64,000 nucleotides of DNA from Streptantibioticus_C sp963761325 (lineage in GTDB: Bacteria > Actinomycetota > Actinomycetes > Streptomycetales > Streptomycetaceae): positions 124,001 to 188,000 of the forward strand of contig CAVXGZ010000003.1 in the NCBI GenBank assembly GCA_963761325.1. Reading direction: 5' to 3'. The position numbers were made by a program, and so were the translations under genes. The notes under the pieces are model-generated. The model made no database searches, was not told the DNA's origin, and worked only from the letters and a program-made list of their open reading frames with translations. This document shows positions 54,786 through 63,589 of the stretch, piece by piece; positions within the stretch are counted from its first letter, which is position 1; each line of letters starts with the position of its first letter.

Positions 54786-56147
54786 GTGACCGCGACGCAG
54801 CCGGAGATCACCCGAGCGCGCGCGGCCGGCGCGGTACGGGAGTTCGTGGCGAGACGGCCGACGAAGGTGGCCGCGGCCGGCTGCCTGGCGTCGTTCACCG
54901 CCTTCCTGGCGGCCCAGCACGCCGCCCGGGTGTCGATGATCGACCTCATGGTCTACCGGGCCGAGGGCTGGACCGCGCGCACCGGGCAGAACCTGTACAC
55001 GATGGTGGCCACCAGCGCCCATCTGCCCACCACCTACCCGCCGTTCGCGGCCCTGCTGTTCGAGCCGCTGTCCTGGATGCGGATACCGCAGATGCGCGAC
55101 GCGGCGACCGTGGTGAACCTCGGGCTGCTGCTCGCCGTCGTGCACCTGTCGCTGCGGCTGGCCGGCCGCCCGCACCGAATACCGCGCCCGGCCGCCACGT
55201 TCGCGGTGGCCGCGGTCGCGGTCTGGTGCGAGCCGGTGTGGACGACGCTGCGGTACGGGCAGGTCAACCTGCTGCTCGCGGTGCTGGTGCTGTGGGACCT
55301 GACCCGGCGCTCCGGCCACCGCTGGGCGGGGACCGGCATCGGGATCGCGGCCGGGATCAAGCTGACGCCGGGGCTGTTCGCGGTGTTCCTGGCGCTCGTC
55401 GGCCTGGTGCAGGGCTGGCGCCGGCTGCGCGCCGGGCACCCGGTGTGGAACCCGGCGCTGCGCCGGGCGGCGGTGGCGCTGGCCGCGTTCGCCGGCACGG
55501 CGATCACCGCGGCGCTGGCCCTGCCGTACGACAGCGACGACTTCTGGACCCGGATGGTGTTCGCGGCCGACCGGGTCGGCCGGGCGGAGGACACCGCGAA
55601 CCAGTCGATCCGCGGGGTGCTGGCCCGGGTGCTGCACACCACGCAACCGGGCGGCTGCTGGCTGGCGGCGGCCGTGCTGACCGGGCTGCTGGGCCTCGCG
55701 GTGGCGGTCGCCGCGGCGCTGGCCGGCGAGCGGCTGCCGTCCGGACCCGCGTGGGCCGGCTGCGCCTGCGCGGTGACCGCGCTGCTGGTCAGCCCGGTCT
55801 CCTGGTCGCACCACTGGGTCTGGTGCGTGCCGATGGTGCTGCTGCTGGCCTCCGAGGCGCTGCGCCGCCGCGATCCGGTGTGGCGGGCCGGCGCCGCGCT
55901 GACCGGGCTGCTCTTCTGCTCCTACCTGCTCTGGGCGGTCCCGCACGGCCCGGTCGGCCGGCACGAACTGCACGAGAACACCGGGCAGCTGATCCTGTCG
56001 TCCCTCTATCCGACCGTCGGCCTGGCGTTCCTGTGCCTGGCCGGCGTCCAGGCGCTACGGGCCCTGCGCGCCCCGGTACGGCCGGTGGACGACCGATCCG
56101 GCCTCGCGGGCGCCGACCGGGCCGGCTACGCCTGCGCCGGGCGCTGA
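54786..56147 (+). CDS. GT87-type polyprenyl-phosphate mannosyltransferase-like membrane protein
   Basis: Integral-membrane glycosyltransferase of 453 residues, DUF2029/GT87. The first luminal acidic-type region reads SMIDLMVYRAEGWTARTGQNLY and TTYPPFAALLFEPL, with the catalytic-type Asp in ID(L)MVY. Multiple helices follow (VVNLGLLLAVVHLSLRLAG, AAGIKLTPGLFAVFLALVG). C-terminal NQSIRGVLARVLH and SWSHHWVWCVPMVLLLA are characteristic. GTG 54786 with GAGGAG eight bases upstream. Relatives build arabinogalactan or phosphatidylinositol mannosides in mycobacteria. The 3' end overlaps the convergent methyltransferase gene by 22 bp. Confidence 0.87.
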   Translation: MTATQPEITRARAAGAVREFVARRPTKVAAAGCLASFTAFLAAQHAARVSMIDLMVYRAEGWTARTGQNLYTMVATSAHLPTTYPPFAALLFEPLSWMRIPQMRDAATVVNLGLLLAVVHLSLRLAGRPHRIPRPAATFAVAAVAVWCEPVWTTLRYGQVNLLLAVLVLWDLTRRSGHRWAGTGIGIAAGIKLTPGLFAVFLALVGLVQGWRRLRAGHPVWNPALRRAAVALAAFAGTAITAALALPYDSDDFWTRMVFAADRVGRAEDTANQSIRGVLARVLHTTQPGGCWLAAAVLTGLLGLAVAVAAALAGERLPSGPAWAGCACAVTALLVSPVSWSHHWVWCVPMVLLLASEALRRRDPVWRAGAALTGLLFCSYLLWAVPHGPVGRHELHENTGQLILSSLYPTVGLAFLCLAGVQALRALRAPVRPVDDRSGLAGADRAGYACAGR

Positions 56148-56893
56148 GGGCCGCCAGGACGGGCCACCGTGATGATCTCCGCCGCGGCGTCGGTCAACGG
56201 GCCGCGGGACCAGTCGCCGTACTGCTCCTCGACCCGCAGGCCCGCGCCGGTGAGGAACGAGGCCAACTCCGCGACGCCGAGGAACCGCAGCGTGGTCCGG
56301 CTCACCACCGGCCGGTCCCAACCGGGGCTGCTGTGCGTCTCGGTGAACGTCACCCGGCCACCGACCACCGGGCCGCGCACCTCGTGCTCGGTGCGGACCA
56401 CCTGCCCGGCCTCGTCCACCACCTCGGAGGCGTACTGCGGCATCCAGCGCTCCCAGGCCCGCACCAGCGGGTTGCGGGTCTCGAAGACGAAGCGGCCGTC
56501 CGCGGTGAGCGCCGCGCGCACCGACGCCAGCCCGGCCCGCAGCGCGTCGTCCTCCACGAGCACCTGGAAGGCGTGCCCGGTCATCACCACGAGGTCGAAC
56601 TCCCGCTGCCAGGAGGCCGATTCGATGTCGCCGAGCACCCACTCCACGTCCGGGTGCGCCCGGGCCCGCTCCAGCATCGCCACGCTCGGGTCCAGGCCGC
56701 ACAGCCGCCCGGTGTGGCCGGCCTGCCGCGCCCGGTGCAGCAGCACGCCGGTGCCGCACCCCACGTCCAGCACGGACCGCGCGGACATCACCAGGTCGAG
56801 GTAGAACGCGTCGGCGGCGGTCCACCCGTTCACCAGGTCGTAGACGCCGGCCTGCCGGCCGGCGTTGCGCGCCGCGTCGCCGGCGTCCGCCAC
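56126..56893 (-). CDS. SAM-dependent class I methyltransferase
   Basis: Rossmann-type methyltransferase of 255 residues. ARSVLDVGCGTGVLLHRARQAG is motif I, LCGLDPSVAMLERARA binds the SAM ribose, and FDLVVMTGHAFQVLVEDDAL is the post-motif loop. The N-terminus includes VYDLVNGWTAADAFYLDLVM. GTG 56893 follows GAGGAG at seven bases; the longer frame runs into the tRNA gene. It is convergent with and overlaps the GT87 gene. Target molecule unknown. Confidence 0.83.
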   Translation of the reverse strand: MADAGDAARNAGRQAGVYDLVNGWTAADAFYLDLVMSARSVLDVGCGTGVLLHRARQAGHTGRLCGLDPSVAMLERARAHPDVEWVLGDIESASWQREFDLVVMTGHAFQVLVEDDALRAGLASVRAALTADGRFVFETRNPLVRAWERWMPQYASEVVDEAGQVVRTEHEVRGPVVGGRVTFTETHSSPGWDRPVVSRTTLRFLGVAELASFLTGAGLRVEEQYGDWSRGPLTDAAAEIITVARPGGPQRPAQA

Positions 56894-56924
56894 GGTGGGC
56901 TCCTCACTGTCCGGAGAACGACGA

Positions 56925-56957
56925 GATCCCGTCCGATCTGACCGATCGAACGGGATC
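56925..56957 (-). terminator. Hairpin downstream of tRNA-Ala copy 2
   Basis: GATCCCGTCCGATC (56925-56938) pairs with GATCGAACGGGATC (56944-56957) with one mismatch around a five-base loop. Near-copy of the hairpin at 54491. Confidence 0.6.
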
Positions 56958-56998
56958 CGGTGAAGCGCCGCGAGCCGGCTCGCCCGCGGCCTCTCGAG

Positions 56999-57071
56999 TG
57001 GAGCTAAGGGGATTTGAACCCCTGACCCCTTGCATGCCATGCAAGTGCTCTACCAGCTGAGCTATAGCCCC
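56999..57071 (-). tRNA. tRNA-Ala (anticodon GGC), copy 2
   Basis: Identical 73-nt sequence to copy 1 at 54563. No encoded CCA. It is followed by the same type of hairpin. Confidence 0.97.
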
Positions 57072-57122
57072 GAGACGTGTAGGAGCTTAGCGCGTGAGCC
57101 GCCCGGAGACGAAATCCGGCGG

Positions 57123-57740
57123 TCAGTCGTCGTCGCCGAGCACCGGTTCCGGCAGCGTGCCGGCGTTGTGCTCCAGCAGGCGCCAGCCGCGCGCGCCCTC
57201 GCCGAGGACCGACCAGCAGCAGTTGGACAGGCCGCCGAGCGACTCCCAGTGGGCCGGCTCCAGGCCGAGCAGGCGGCCGATGGTGACCCGGATCGCACCG
57301 CCGTGGCTGACGACGACCAGCGTGCCGTCGGCCGGCAGCTTGTCGAGTTCGCGCAGCACGACGGGCGCGGTGCGGTCGGCGACCTCGGTCTCCAGCTCGC
57401 CGCCGCCGCGCCGGACCGGCTCACCGCGCTTCCAGGCCGCGTAGTCGGCGCCGTAGCGGGCCCGGATCTCGTCGGCGGTCAGCCCCTGCCAGACGCCCGC
57501 GTAGGTCTCGCGCAGGCCCTCGTAGAACCGCGGTTCGAGACCGGTCAGGGCGCTCAGCTCGGCGGCGGTGCGGGCCGCGCGCCGCAGGTCGGAGGCGATG
57601 ATCGCGTGCGGTCGCAGGGCGGCGAGCAGCCGGGCGGCCCGGCGGGCCTGGGCGACGCCGGTCGCGGTCAGCGGGATGTCGGTGGAGCCCTGGAAGCGGT
57701 GTTCGAGGTTCCAGCCGGTCTGGCCGTGCCGCCACAGCAC
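57123..57740 (-). CDS. Histidine phosphatase (phosphoglycerate-mutase-like) family protein
   Basis: Phosphatase of the RHG superfamily, about 205 residues. The start of the fold, LWRHGQTGWNLEHRFQGSTD, has the catalytic His in RHG. DLRRAARTAAEL and VVVSHGGAIRV supply the other pocket residues. The open frame begins at GTG 57740, which removes the usual residues before the first strand; the true start may be upstream, perhaps overlapping the rsfS stop with an unusual codon. Neighbour rsfS is about 40 bp upstream. Substrate unknown; in related Streptomyces it follows rsfS. Confidence 0.82.
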   Translation of the reverse strand: MLWRHGQTGWNLEHRFQGSTDIPLTATGVAQARRAARLLAALRPHAIIASDLRRAARTAAELSALTGLEPRFYEGLRETYAGVWQGLTADEIRARYGADYAAWKRGEPVRRGGGELETEVADRTAPVVLRELDKLPADGTLVVVSHGGAIRVTIGRLLGLEPAHWESLGGLSNCCWSVLGEGARGWRLLEHNAGTLPEPVLGDDD

Positions 57741-57781
57741 GACGCGGCGGCCCGTGGCGGGCAGCGCGTCGATCCCGCCGG

Positions 57782-58222
57782 TCAGCTGAGGTCTCCGTCC
57801 GCCTCGTCACCGTCGCCGTGCGTCGCGGCGTGTTCGGCGGCCTTGCCGCGGGTGGCCACCGCGTCGCTCGGCAGCTCGATCTCCGGGCAGTCCTTCCACA
57901 GCCGCTCCAGGGCGTAGAAGACGCGCTCCTGGGAGTGCTGCACGTGGACGACGATGTCGACGTAGTCGAGCAGCACCCAGCGGCCGTCCCGCTCGCCCTC
58001 GCGGCGCACCGGCTTGGCGTCCAGCTCGCCGCGCAGCCGGTCCTCGATCTCGTCGACGATGGCCTTGACCTGCCGGTCGTTGGGCGCCGAGGCGACCAGG
58101 AAGGCGTCGGTGATCGACAGCACGTCGCTGACGTCGTAGGCGATGATGTCGTGCGCGAGCTTGTCGGCCGCCGCTTGGGCGGCGGAGGTGATCAGCTCGA
58201 TGGAGCGGTCCGTGGCGGTCAC
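57782..58222 (-). CDS. rsfS: Ribosomal silencing factor RsfS
   Basis: Protein of 146 residues that binds L14 and blocks subunit joining when nutrients run low. AAQAAADKLAHDIIAYDVSD and NDRQVKAIVDEIEDRL, then RWVLLDYVDIVVHVQHSQER and ALERLWKDCPEIELP, are the hallmark of the family. A Glu/Asp-rich tail follows. GTG 58222. It lies between the LCP gene and the histidine phosphatase in the conserved order nadD-LCP-rsfS, which appears to be a minus-strand operon. Confidence 0.95.
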   Translation of the reverse strand: MTATDRSIELITSAAQAAADKLAHDIIAYDVSDVLSITDAFLVASAPNDRQVKAIVDEIEDRLRGELDAKPVRREGERDGRWVLLDYVDIVVHVQHSQERVFYALERLWKDCPEIELPSDAVATRGKAAEHAATHGDGDEADGDLS

Positions 58223-58302
58223 TGGGAGGCTTTCCGGTCGGTGACGTGTACTCCCCAAGGGTCTCATGCCGCGCCGGCCCGCCCGACGCCGCTTTCCACC
58301 CG

Positions 58303-59946
58303 TCAGGCGGCGCCCGGCCGGTAGTCCCGGCCGAGCATCACCGTGATGTCGGCGTTGGCCGAGCCGGCGCCCTTGCGCACCTCGCGGGCCGGCAGCCCGA
58401 GGGTGGTGGCCAGCTCCTTGGCGGCCGACGCGTTGGACACCGCGGTGTAGAGCACCTCCGAGGTGGCGCGCGGCGCGGCCTGGCCGCCGTCGACGTAGGT
58501 GTCGCCGGAGTTGACGATCTGGACCTGGGCGGCGCCCGGGGCCTTGGGGTCGCCGCTGCCGTTCTCGACCGCGACCGTGGGTATCCCGCTGGTGTCGGTG
58601 TTCTTCACCGCGCCGCCCAGCACGTTCTTGACCACCTCGTTGGTGGCCTGCTCGCTGATCGTGCCGTTGAGCTGCACCGGGAGCGTGGTGGTGGTGTAGT
58701 CGCCCGACTTGACCAGGTCGGAGAGCGCGGCGAGGGTGGCGCCGAGTTGGCCGTCGGACAGCGACGGGTCGGGGACCGCGCCCAGTTCGTCCACGATCTT
58801 CGTCGCGGAGTCGGTGTCGCTCGGCAGCTTCATCAGCACGGCCCGCATCACCTGGCCGAACCGGTCGAGTTGCGCCTGCTCGCTCTCGCCGGGCGCGCGG
58901 TAGGTGGCGTAGGCGATGGCGTCCTGGCCGTTGAGCGGCTGGCCGTTGCCCCGGCTGACCACCGTCTTGCCGCCGGAGACCACGGTGACGTCCGAGTCGA
59001 CCGTGATGCCGCCGACCGCGTCGACCAGGATCTCCAGGTAGGGCGTGTCCAGCCGCCAGGTGCCCTGGATGCGGGAGCCGAGCAGAGTGCTCAGGGCGTC
59101 CCTCGTGGGCCCGGCGCCCTCGTCCACCACGGACCTGCCGAGCGTGGTCGATCCGTCGTCGGTGCTGACCGACAGGGTGTTGGGCAGCAGCACCATCGTG
59201 CCCTTGCCGGTGGTCTCGTTGCGCACCAGCAGGGCGGTGGAGCTGTCGTCGCTGTCCACCTCGCGCAGGTGCACCACGATCACGTCGCGCTTCTGCGCGG
59301 CCAGCGGCACGCTGGTGCTGCCCGGGCCGAAGCCGGGGATCAGCCCGGCCTGCCACAGGTATCCGACACCGCCGGCCAGGGCGAGCGCCAGCAGCACGAT
59401 CAGCGCGATGGTGCGCTTGCGCCCGCGGCGCTTGCGCTCGTCACGGCGCTCGGTGCGCGACTCGGAGAACTTCAGCCAGTCGATGACGTCCTCGGCCTGC
59501 TCGTCCTCCTCCTCGACGAAGGCGAACTCCTCGGTGTGGAACTCGCCCTCCTGGCCGGCGGCCGGCGGCTGCCCGGCCGGCTCGTCCGGCGCCGGCGGCC
59601 GCGCCTCCTGCACGCGCTGCCCGGGCACCTGGTACGTCTCCTGGTACTGCGGCTGCTGGTAGCCGTAGGGCTGCTGCTGCCCGGGATGCTGCGGCTGCTG
59701 GTACTGGCCGGGATAGGGCGCGGCGTAGGGCTGCTGGGGCTGCGGCTGCTGGGGGTGGTGCGGGTACTGCCGCGGGTCCCAGGCCGCCGGGTCGTACTCC
59801 TGCCGCGCCTCGGGATCGGCCGGGTAGGGGTCGCCCGGTGTCCAGCCCTCGGTACGCTGCCCCTGCTGAGGGTATTCGTGCGCGTACGGGGCGTAGGGCT
59901 CCCGGGGCCGGTAGGGCTCCTGGCCGTATCGCTCCTGCTCGCTCAC
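58303..59946 (-). CDS. LCP (LytR-CpsA-Psr) family protein with LytR C-terminal domain
   Basis: Membrane-anchored wall protein of 547 residues. Some 150 Pro/Gln/Tyr-rich cytoplasmic residues (HPQQPQPQQPYAAPY) are followed by an acidic linker and one helix, RTIALIVLLALALAGGVGY, at about 180-200. The extracellular LCP domain has DVIVVHLREVDSDDSSTALLV and LDAVGGI-like VDAVGGITVDSDV, and a LytR_C domain (VQIVNSGDTYVDGG). LCP enzymes attach teichoic acid or arabinogalactan to peptidoglycan. It follows nadD by 40 bp. Whether it is catalytic or a regulator cannot be told. Confidence 0.88.
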   Translation of the reverse strand: MSEQERYGQEPYRPREPYAPYAHEYPQQGQRTEGWTPGDPYPADPEARQEYDPAAWDPRQYPHHPQQPQPQQPYAAPYPGQYQQPQHPGQQQPYGYQQPQYQETYQVPGQRVQEARPPAPDEPAGQPPAAGQEGEFHTEEFAFVEEEDEQAEDVIDWLKFSESRTERRDERKRRGRKRTIALIVLLALALAGGVGYLWQAGLIPGFGPGSTSVPLAAQKRDVIVVHLREVDSDDSSTALLVRNETTGKGTMVLLPNTLSVSTDDGSTTLGRSVVDEGAGPTRDALSTLLGSRIQGTWRLDTPYLEILVDAVGGITVDSDVTVVSGGKTVVSRGNGQPLNGQDAIAYATYRAPGESEQAQLDRFGQVMRAVLMKLPSDTDSATKIVDELGAVPDPSLSDGQLGATLAALSDLVKSGDYTTTTLPVQLNGTISEQATNEVVKNVLGGAVKNTDTSGIPTVAVENGSGDPKAPGAAQVQIVNSGDTYVDGGQAAPRATSEVLYTAVSNASAAKELATTLGLPAREVRKGAGSANADITVMLGRDYRPGAA

Positions 59947-59986
59947 CAGCGCCCCTCCAGATCGAGATGTGTCGTGCGTCGGCGGT

Positions 59987-60577
59987 CTATCCGGCTTCCC
60001 GGTACAGATTCCGCTTGTTGATGTAGCGAACCACGCCGTCCGGCACGAGGTACCAGACGGGCTGCCCCTGGGCCACCCGCTGCCTGCAGTTCGTCGAGGA
60101 GATGGCCAGCGCCGGGACCTCGACCAGCGAGACGCCGCCGTCCGGGATTCCCGGATCGGTCAGCGTGTGGCCCGGACGGGTGACGCCGATGAAGTGCGCC
60201 ATGGCGAACAGCTCGCGCGCGTCACGCCAGGAGAAGATCTGGGAGAGCGCGTCGGCGCCGGTGATGAAGAACAGGTCCACGTCGCCGGACTCGGCGCGCA
60301 GGTCCCGCAGGGTGTCCAGGGTGTAGGTGCGCCCGCCGCGGTCGATGTCGATGCGGCTCACCGAGAACTGCGGGTTGGAGGCGGTCGCGATGACCGTCAT
60401 CAGATAGCGGTCCTCCGCCAGGGAGACCTGCCGTGTCTCCTTCTGCCAGGGGTGGCCGGTGGGGACGAAGACCACCTCGTCGAGCTCGAAAAGGCTCGCG
60501 ACCTCGCTGGCGGCCACCAGGTGGCCGTTGTGGATGGGATCGAACGTCCCACCCATCACACCGAGTCGTTTCTTCAC
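59987..60577 (-). CDS. nadD: Nicotinate-mononucleotide adenylyltransferase
   Basis: NAD biosynthesis enzyme of 196 residues: NaMN plus ATP gives deamido-NAD. RLGVMGGTFDPIHNGHLVAA contains the GTFDPIH and HxGH nucleotidyltransferase signature, and ISSTNCRQRV has the ISST-R motif. FVPTGHPWQK binds NaMN. GTG 60577 has GGAGG nine bases upstream; the longer frame overlaps the next gene. Expected first gene of nadD-LCP-rsfS. Confidence 0.95.
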   Translation of the reverse strand: MKKRLGVMGGTFDPIHNGHLVAASEVASLFELDEVVFVPTGHPWQKETRQVSLAEDRYLMTVIATASNPQFSVSRIDIDRGGRTYTLDTLRDLRAESGDVDLFFITGADALSQIFSWRDARELFAMAHFIGVTRPGHTLTDPGIPDGGVSLVEVPALAISSTNCRQRVAQGQPVWYLVPDGVVRYINKRNLYREAG

Positions 60578-60689
60578 CGGTCCGGCCCCTCCGTCCCAGA
60601 TCCACCGATCGCGGAGGGGCGTACGGACGCTGCCCGCTCCCATGCGAGCACACCCTACTTGGGGTTCGGCGCGGCGCGCCCGGCGGCGG

Positions 60690-60836
60690 TCAGCGGTCCC
60701 GGTTGAAGCGGCTGGTGATCCACAGCAGGAGCAGCAGGACGAACAGCGCGCCGCCACCGGTGAGGAACGGGCTCAGACTCTGGTGGTGACCACCTTCGGC
60801 GAGCGGTGCCAGAGCTGCTGCGATGTGTGCGGTCAT
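60690..60836 (-). CDS. 48-residue membrane protein, unknown function
   Basis: Too short for usual calling. It begins MTAHIAAALAPLAEGGHHQS, then SPFLTGGGALFVLLLLLWI is a transmembrane helix, and it ends in TSRFNRDR. Basic C-terminus inside, N-terminus out, by the positive-inside rule. AAGGGG precedes ATG 60836 and TACCAT (60891-60896) could be its -10. A similar tiny gene beside nadD is, from memory, common in Streptomyces. Function unknown. Confidence 0.7.
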   Translation of the reverse strand: MTAHIAAALAPLAEGGHHQSLSPFLTGGGALFVLLLLLWITSRFNRDR

Positions 60837-60982
60837 GGTCTGCGGGACCCCTTGCGGTCGGAAGAGTCGTCAGGCTGGAAATCGTGCCACATGGTAAGGC
60901 CGCCGCAACGCGGAACCCCAGACAGGTCCCAAACGTCCTGACCTGTGAACGCAACCACGAACGAGCCGTGGCTGATCGTCCG

Positions 60983-61141
60983 TCAGTCCTTGTTGCCGTA
61001 ACCGCGCAGCAGGAACCAGGCCAGGAAGGCGGCACCCAGCACGGAGACCACGATCACGGTGCGCAGCAGCACGCCGGGGCCGGCCGAGTCGGAGGCGACG
61101 GCGAGCACGGTCGCCGGGTCGTACATCGCAGGGGTATGCAT
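60983..61141 (-). CDS. 52-residue membrane protein, unknown function
   Basis: MHTPAMYDPATVLAVASDSA, then LLRTVIVVSVLGAAFLAWFL is the single helix, and RGYGNKD ends it. TACGCT (61149-61154) predicts a transcript beginning at the ATG (61141), so leaderless. It is separate from and related in plan to the 48-residue protein upstream of nadD. Divergent from the M48 gene. Function unknown. Confidence 0.65.
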   Translation of the reverse strand: MHTPAMYDPATVLAVASDSAGPGVLLRTVIVVSVLGAAFLAWFLLRGYGNKD

Positions 61142-61230
61142 GCCTTTCAGCGTATCCCTGTCGGTAGCGGGCTCTAGGGTGGGGGCACCGGCCGGGCGAT
61201 CGGGCACCGGCGACCGAGGGGGAGGGTCCC

Positions 61231-62364
61231 ATGACCGTGCCGAACGACAACCGTGCGGGGGGCGGCGGGGACGAGCACGTGCCCGGCCGCACCCGCACCC
61301 GCTTCCCCGGGATCTCCTCGCGCGCCTACGAGCACCCGGCCGACCGCTCGGCGCTGGTCGCGCTGCGCAAGCTGACCGGCTTCGACACCGTCTTCAAGGC
61401 GCTCAGCTCGCTGCTGCCCGAGCGGTCGATGCGGCTGATGTTCCTGTCGGACTCGGTGCGGGTGGGCGAGCAGCAGTTCCCGCACCTGCACATCATGCTG
61501 CGCGACGCCTGCTACATCCTCGACCTGCCGAAGGTCCCGCCGATGTACGTCACGCAGGATCCGCAGCCCAACGCGATGTGCATCGGCCTGGACGAGCCGA
61601 TCATCGTGGTGACCACCGGCCTGGTCGAGCTGCTCGACGAGGAGGAGATGCGGGCGGTGGTCGGCCACGAGGTGGGCCACGCGCTCTCCGGCCACTCGGT
61701 CTACCGCACGGTGCTGCTCTTCCTGACGAAGCTGGCGCTGAAGGTCGCCTGGATCCCGCTCGGCACCGTGGCGCTCACCGCGATCGTGCACGCGCTGCGC
61801 GAGTGGTTCCGCAAGTCGGAGCTGTCCGCGGACCGGGCCGGGCTGCTGGTCGGCCAGGACCTGCGGGCCTCGATGCGCGGCCTGATGAAGCTGGCCGGCG
61901 GCAACCACCTGCACGAGATGAACGTGGACGCCTTCCTGGCCCAGGCCGAGGAGTACGAGTCCGGCGGCGACCTGCGCGACTCGGTGCTCAAGATCCTCAA
62001 CATGCTGCCGCGCAGCCACCCGTTCACCACCGTGCGGGCCGCCGAGCTGAAGCGGTGGTCCGAGGGCCGCGACCACCAGCGGATCATGGACGGGCACTAC
62101 CCGCGCCGCGACGACGACAAGAACACCTCGGTGCGCGATTCCTTCAAGGAGGGCGCCAACCACTACGCGGACCACGTCAAGACCAGCAAGGACCCGCTGA
62201 TGGGCCTGATCCGCGACATATCCACCGGAGCCGGCGACATCGGCGGCAAGCTGTTCGACCGCTTCTCCCCCAACGGCGCCCGCCAGGGCGGCTCCGCCAA
62301 CGCGTCCTCGGACGGCTCCGACGGCCCGGAAGGGCCGGAGGGCGGCGAGGAGCCGCTGGACTGA
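61231..62364 (+). CDS. M48-family zinc metallopeptidase
   Basis: HtpX/Ste24-type peptidase of 377 residues. VVGHEVGHALSGHSVY gives the HExxH metal site and SADRAG-type LSADRAGLLV the third ligand Glu. Hydrophobic segments after it (LALKVAWIPLGTVALTAIV) suggest membrane association. TAGGGT at 61175-61180 is a candidate -10. Gene order nadD to M48 as in Streptomyces. Substrates unknown; possibly quality control at the membrane. Confidence 0.87.
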   Translation: MTVPNDNRAGGGGDEHVPGRTRTRFPGISSRAYEHPADRSALVALRKLTGFDTVFKALSSLLPERSMRLMFLSDSVRVGEQQFPHLHIMLRDACYILDLPKVPPMYVTQDPQPNAMCIGLDEPIIVVTTGLVELLDEEEMRAVVGHEVGHALSGHSVYRTVLLFLTKLALKVAWIPLGTVALTAIVHALREWFRKSELSADRAGLLVGQDLRASMRGLMKLAGGNHLHEMNVDAFLAQAEEYESGGDLRDSVLKILNMLPRSHPFTTVRAAELKRWSEGRDHQRIMDGHYPRRDDDKNTSVRDSFKEGANHYADHVKTSKDPLMGLIRDISTGAGDIGGKLFDRFSPNGARQGGSANASSDGSDGPEGPEGGEEPLD

Positions 62365-62370
62365 CCCCGG

Positions 62371-63474
62371 TCAGTCGCCGTCCCGCAGGCGGCCGGCCCC
62401 CGGCGCGAGGGTCGGGCTGGGGCTCGGGCTCGGCGGTGTCCGCAGCGTGCCGCACACCCCGGCGACCGACTGGCGGTGGTCGTAGGGGTCGGTGCCCACC
62501 CCCGAGGTGGCGACCTGGCCGGTCAGCAGCGGGCGGAAGTAGGCGGACGGGTCGCTGCCGCAGTCCAGCGGCCCGGCCTCCACCGCCGACTGCTCCAGCT
62601 CGACCTGGTGGGCCGCCAGGTCGTCGTGGTCGAAGTAGAGCCGCAGTTGCCGCCGCACGGTGAACAGCGAGGGCGCCCGCTTGTCGGAGTCGGCCGAGCG
62701 CACCGTGTAGACCAGCGTGTGGTCGGTGGCCACCTCCAGCCCGTCCGCGCCGTCCTCGGTGACCGCCATCGTGCCCTGCACCTTGACGTCCGGGTCGGCG
62801 AGCACCACGCGGTCCGGGTCGAAGCGCACCAGCCAGCCGGTCGCCGCGTGCCGCCCGTCGTCGGCCGGCCGGTCCAGGCTGCGGTCGAACTGCTGGAGCT
62901 CGCCCGGGCTGAGCAGGTCCCGGACCCCGCGCACGTCGCCGCCGGTCAGCGCGGTCACGTCCAGCGAGGAGGCGATCAGGTACTCCTTGGAGATGGTGAG
63001 CGCCAGCCGCACCTGGCCGCCGGTGAAGTGCGCGGTGCCGCGGACCGCCGGCAGCGTGATGCCGTCCGCGCCGGTGCGGTAGCCGGCCACGTGGTCGGCG
63101 TCGAAGAGCGGGTCGGCCAGCGCGGCGGGCACCGGGCCCTGCGGGGTGAGCGGGGTGAGCTGGATGTGCAGCGGACCGCTCGGCACCGGGGTGAGCGGCC
63201 GGTAGGGGTGGCGGACGCCGAGGTAGATCGCGCTGCCGAAGGCGAGGGCCATCAGCAGCACCAGCAGGAGCGCCTGCCGGTGCCGGCCGACCCGGGCCAT
63301 GGTGTGCCGGGTCGCCACCGCGCGGCCGACGTCGTCCATCCGCTCGCGCGCCGAATACTCCCTTATCCGGGCGGCCCGGACGAATGACTCGTCAAAAACG
63401 ACAGAACGGTACTCGTCGTCGCCTCCCGGGCCCCCGGTGGGCGCACCCTCCGGAGGGTATCCACTCCCGCTCAT
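62371..63474 (-). CDS. Single-pass membrane protein with large extracellular domain, unknown
   Basis: Protein of 367 residues. The first ~67 residues are cytoplasmic and include ESFVRAARIREYSARERM, a motif shared with the next gene. One helix, ALLLVLLMALAFGSAIYLGV, at about 68-87 is followed by a 250-residue extracellular part with DADHVAGYRTGADGITLP and ISKEYLIASSLDVTALTGG. Cys in LDCGSDPSAYF and VCGTLRT may pair. TACTCT (63481-63486) places transcription on the A of ATG 63474, so leaderless. As I recall, genes of this type are paired in Streptomyces; function unknown. Confidence 0.75.
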   Translation of the reverse strand: MSGSGYPPEGAPTGGPGGDDEYRSVVFDESFVRAARIREYSARERMDDVGRAVATRHTMARVGRHRQALLLVLLMALAFGSAIYLGVRHPYRPLTPVPSGPLHIQLTPLTPQGPVPAALADPLFDADHVAGYRTGADGITLPAVRGTAHFTGGQVRLALTISKEYLIASSLDVTALTGGDVRGVRDLLSPGELQQFDRSLDRPADDGRHAATGWLVRFDPDRVVLADPDVKVQGTMAVTEDGADGLEVATDHTLVYTVRSADSDKRAPSLFTVRRQLRLYFDHDDLAAHQVELEQSAVEAGPLDCGSDPSAYFRPLLTGQVATSGVGTDPYDHRQSVAGVCGTLRTPPSPSPSPTLAPGAGRLRDGD

Positions 63475-63589
63475 ACGACAAGAGTAGAACTGTCAACGCC
63501 AGGGTGAACGTGCCCGCACCAAACAGTTTCTGATGGCCCGTCACAAAAACGGAACTGCAGGTGGCCGAGGTACTGCCGCGCCGAAGGCG
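63475..63589. other. Intergenic region, 115 bp
   Basis: Contains the leaderless promoter of the gene at 63474 (TTCACC then TACTCT) and nothing else that I can support. Confidence 0.5.

Noticed and set aside
60870..61298. A 142-codon minus-strand frame over the small membrane gene
   Set aside because: The composition is Arg/Pro-rich; the 52-residue frame inside it has a helix and a leaderless promoter.
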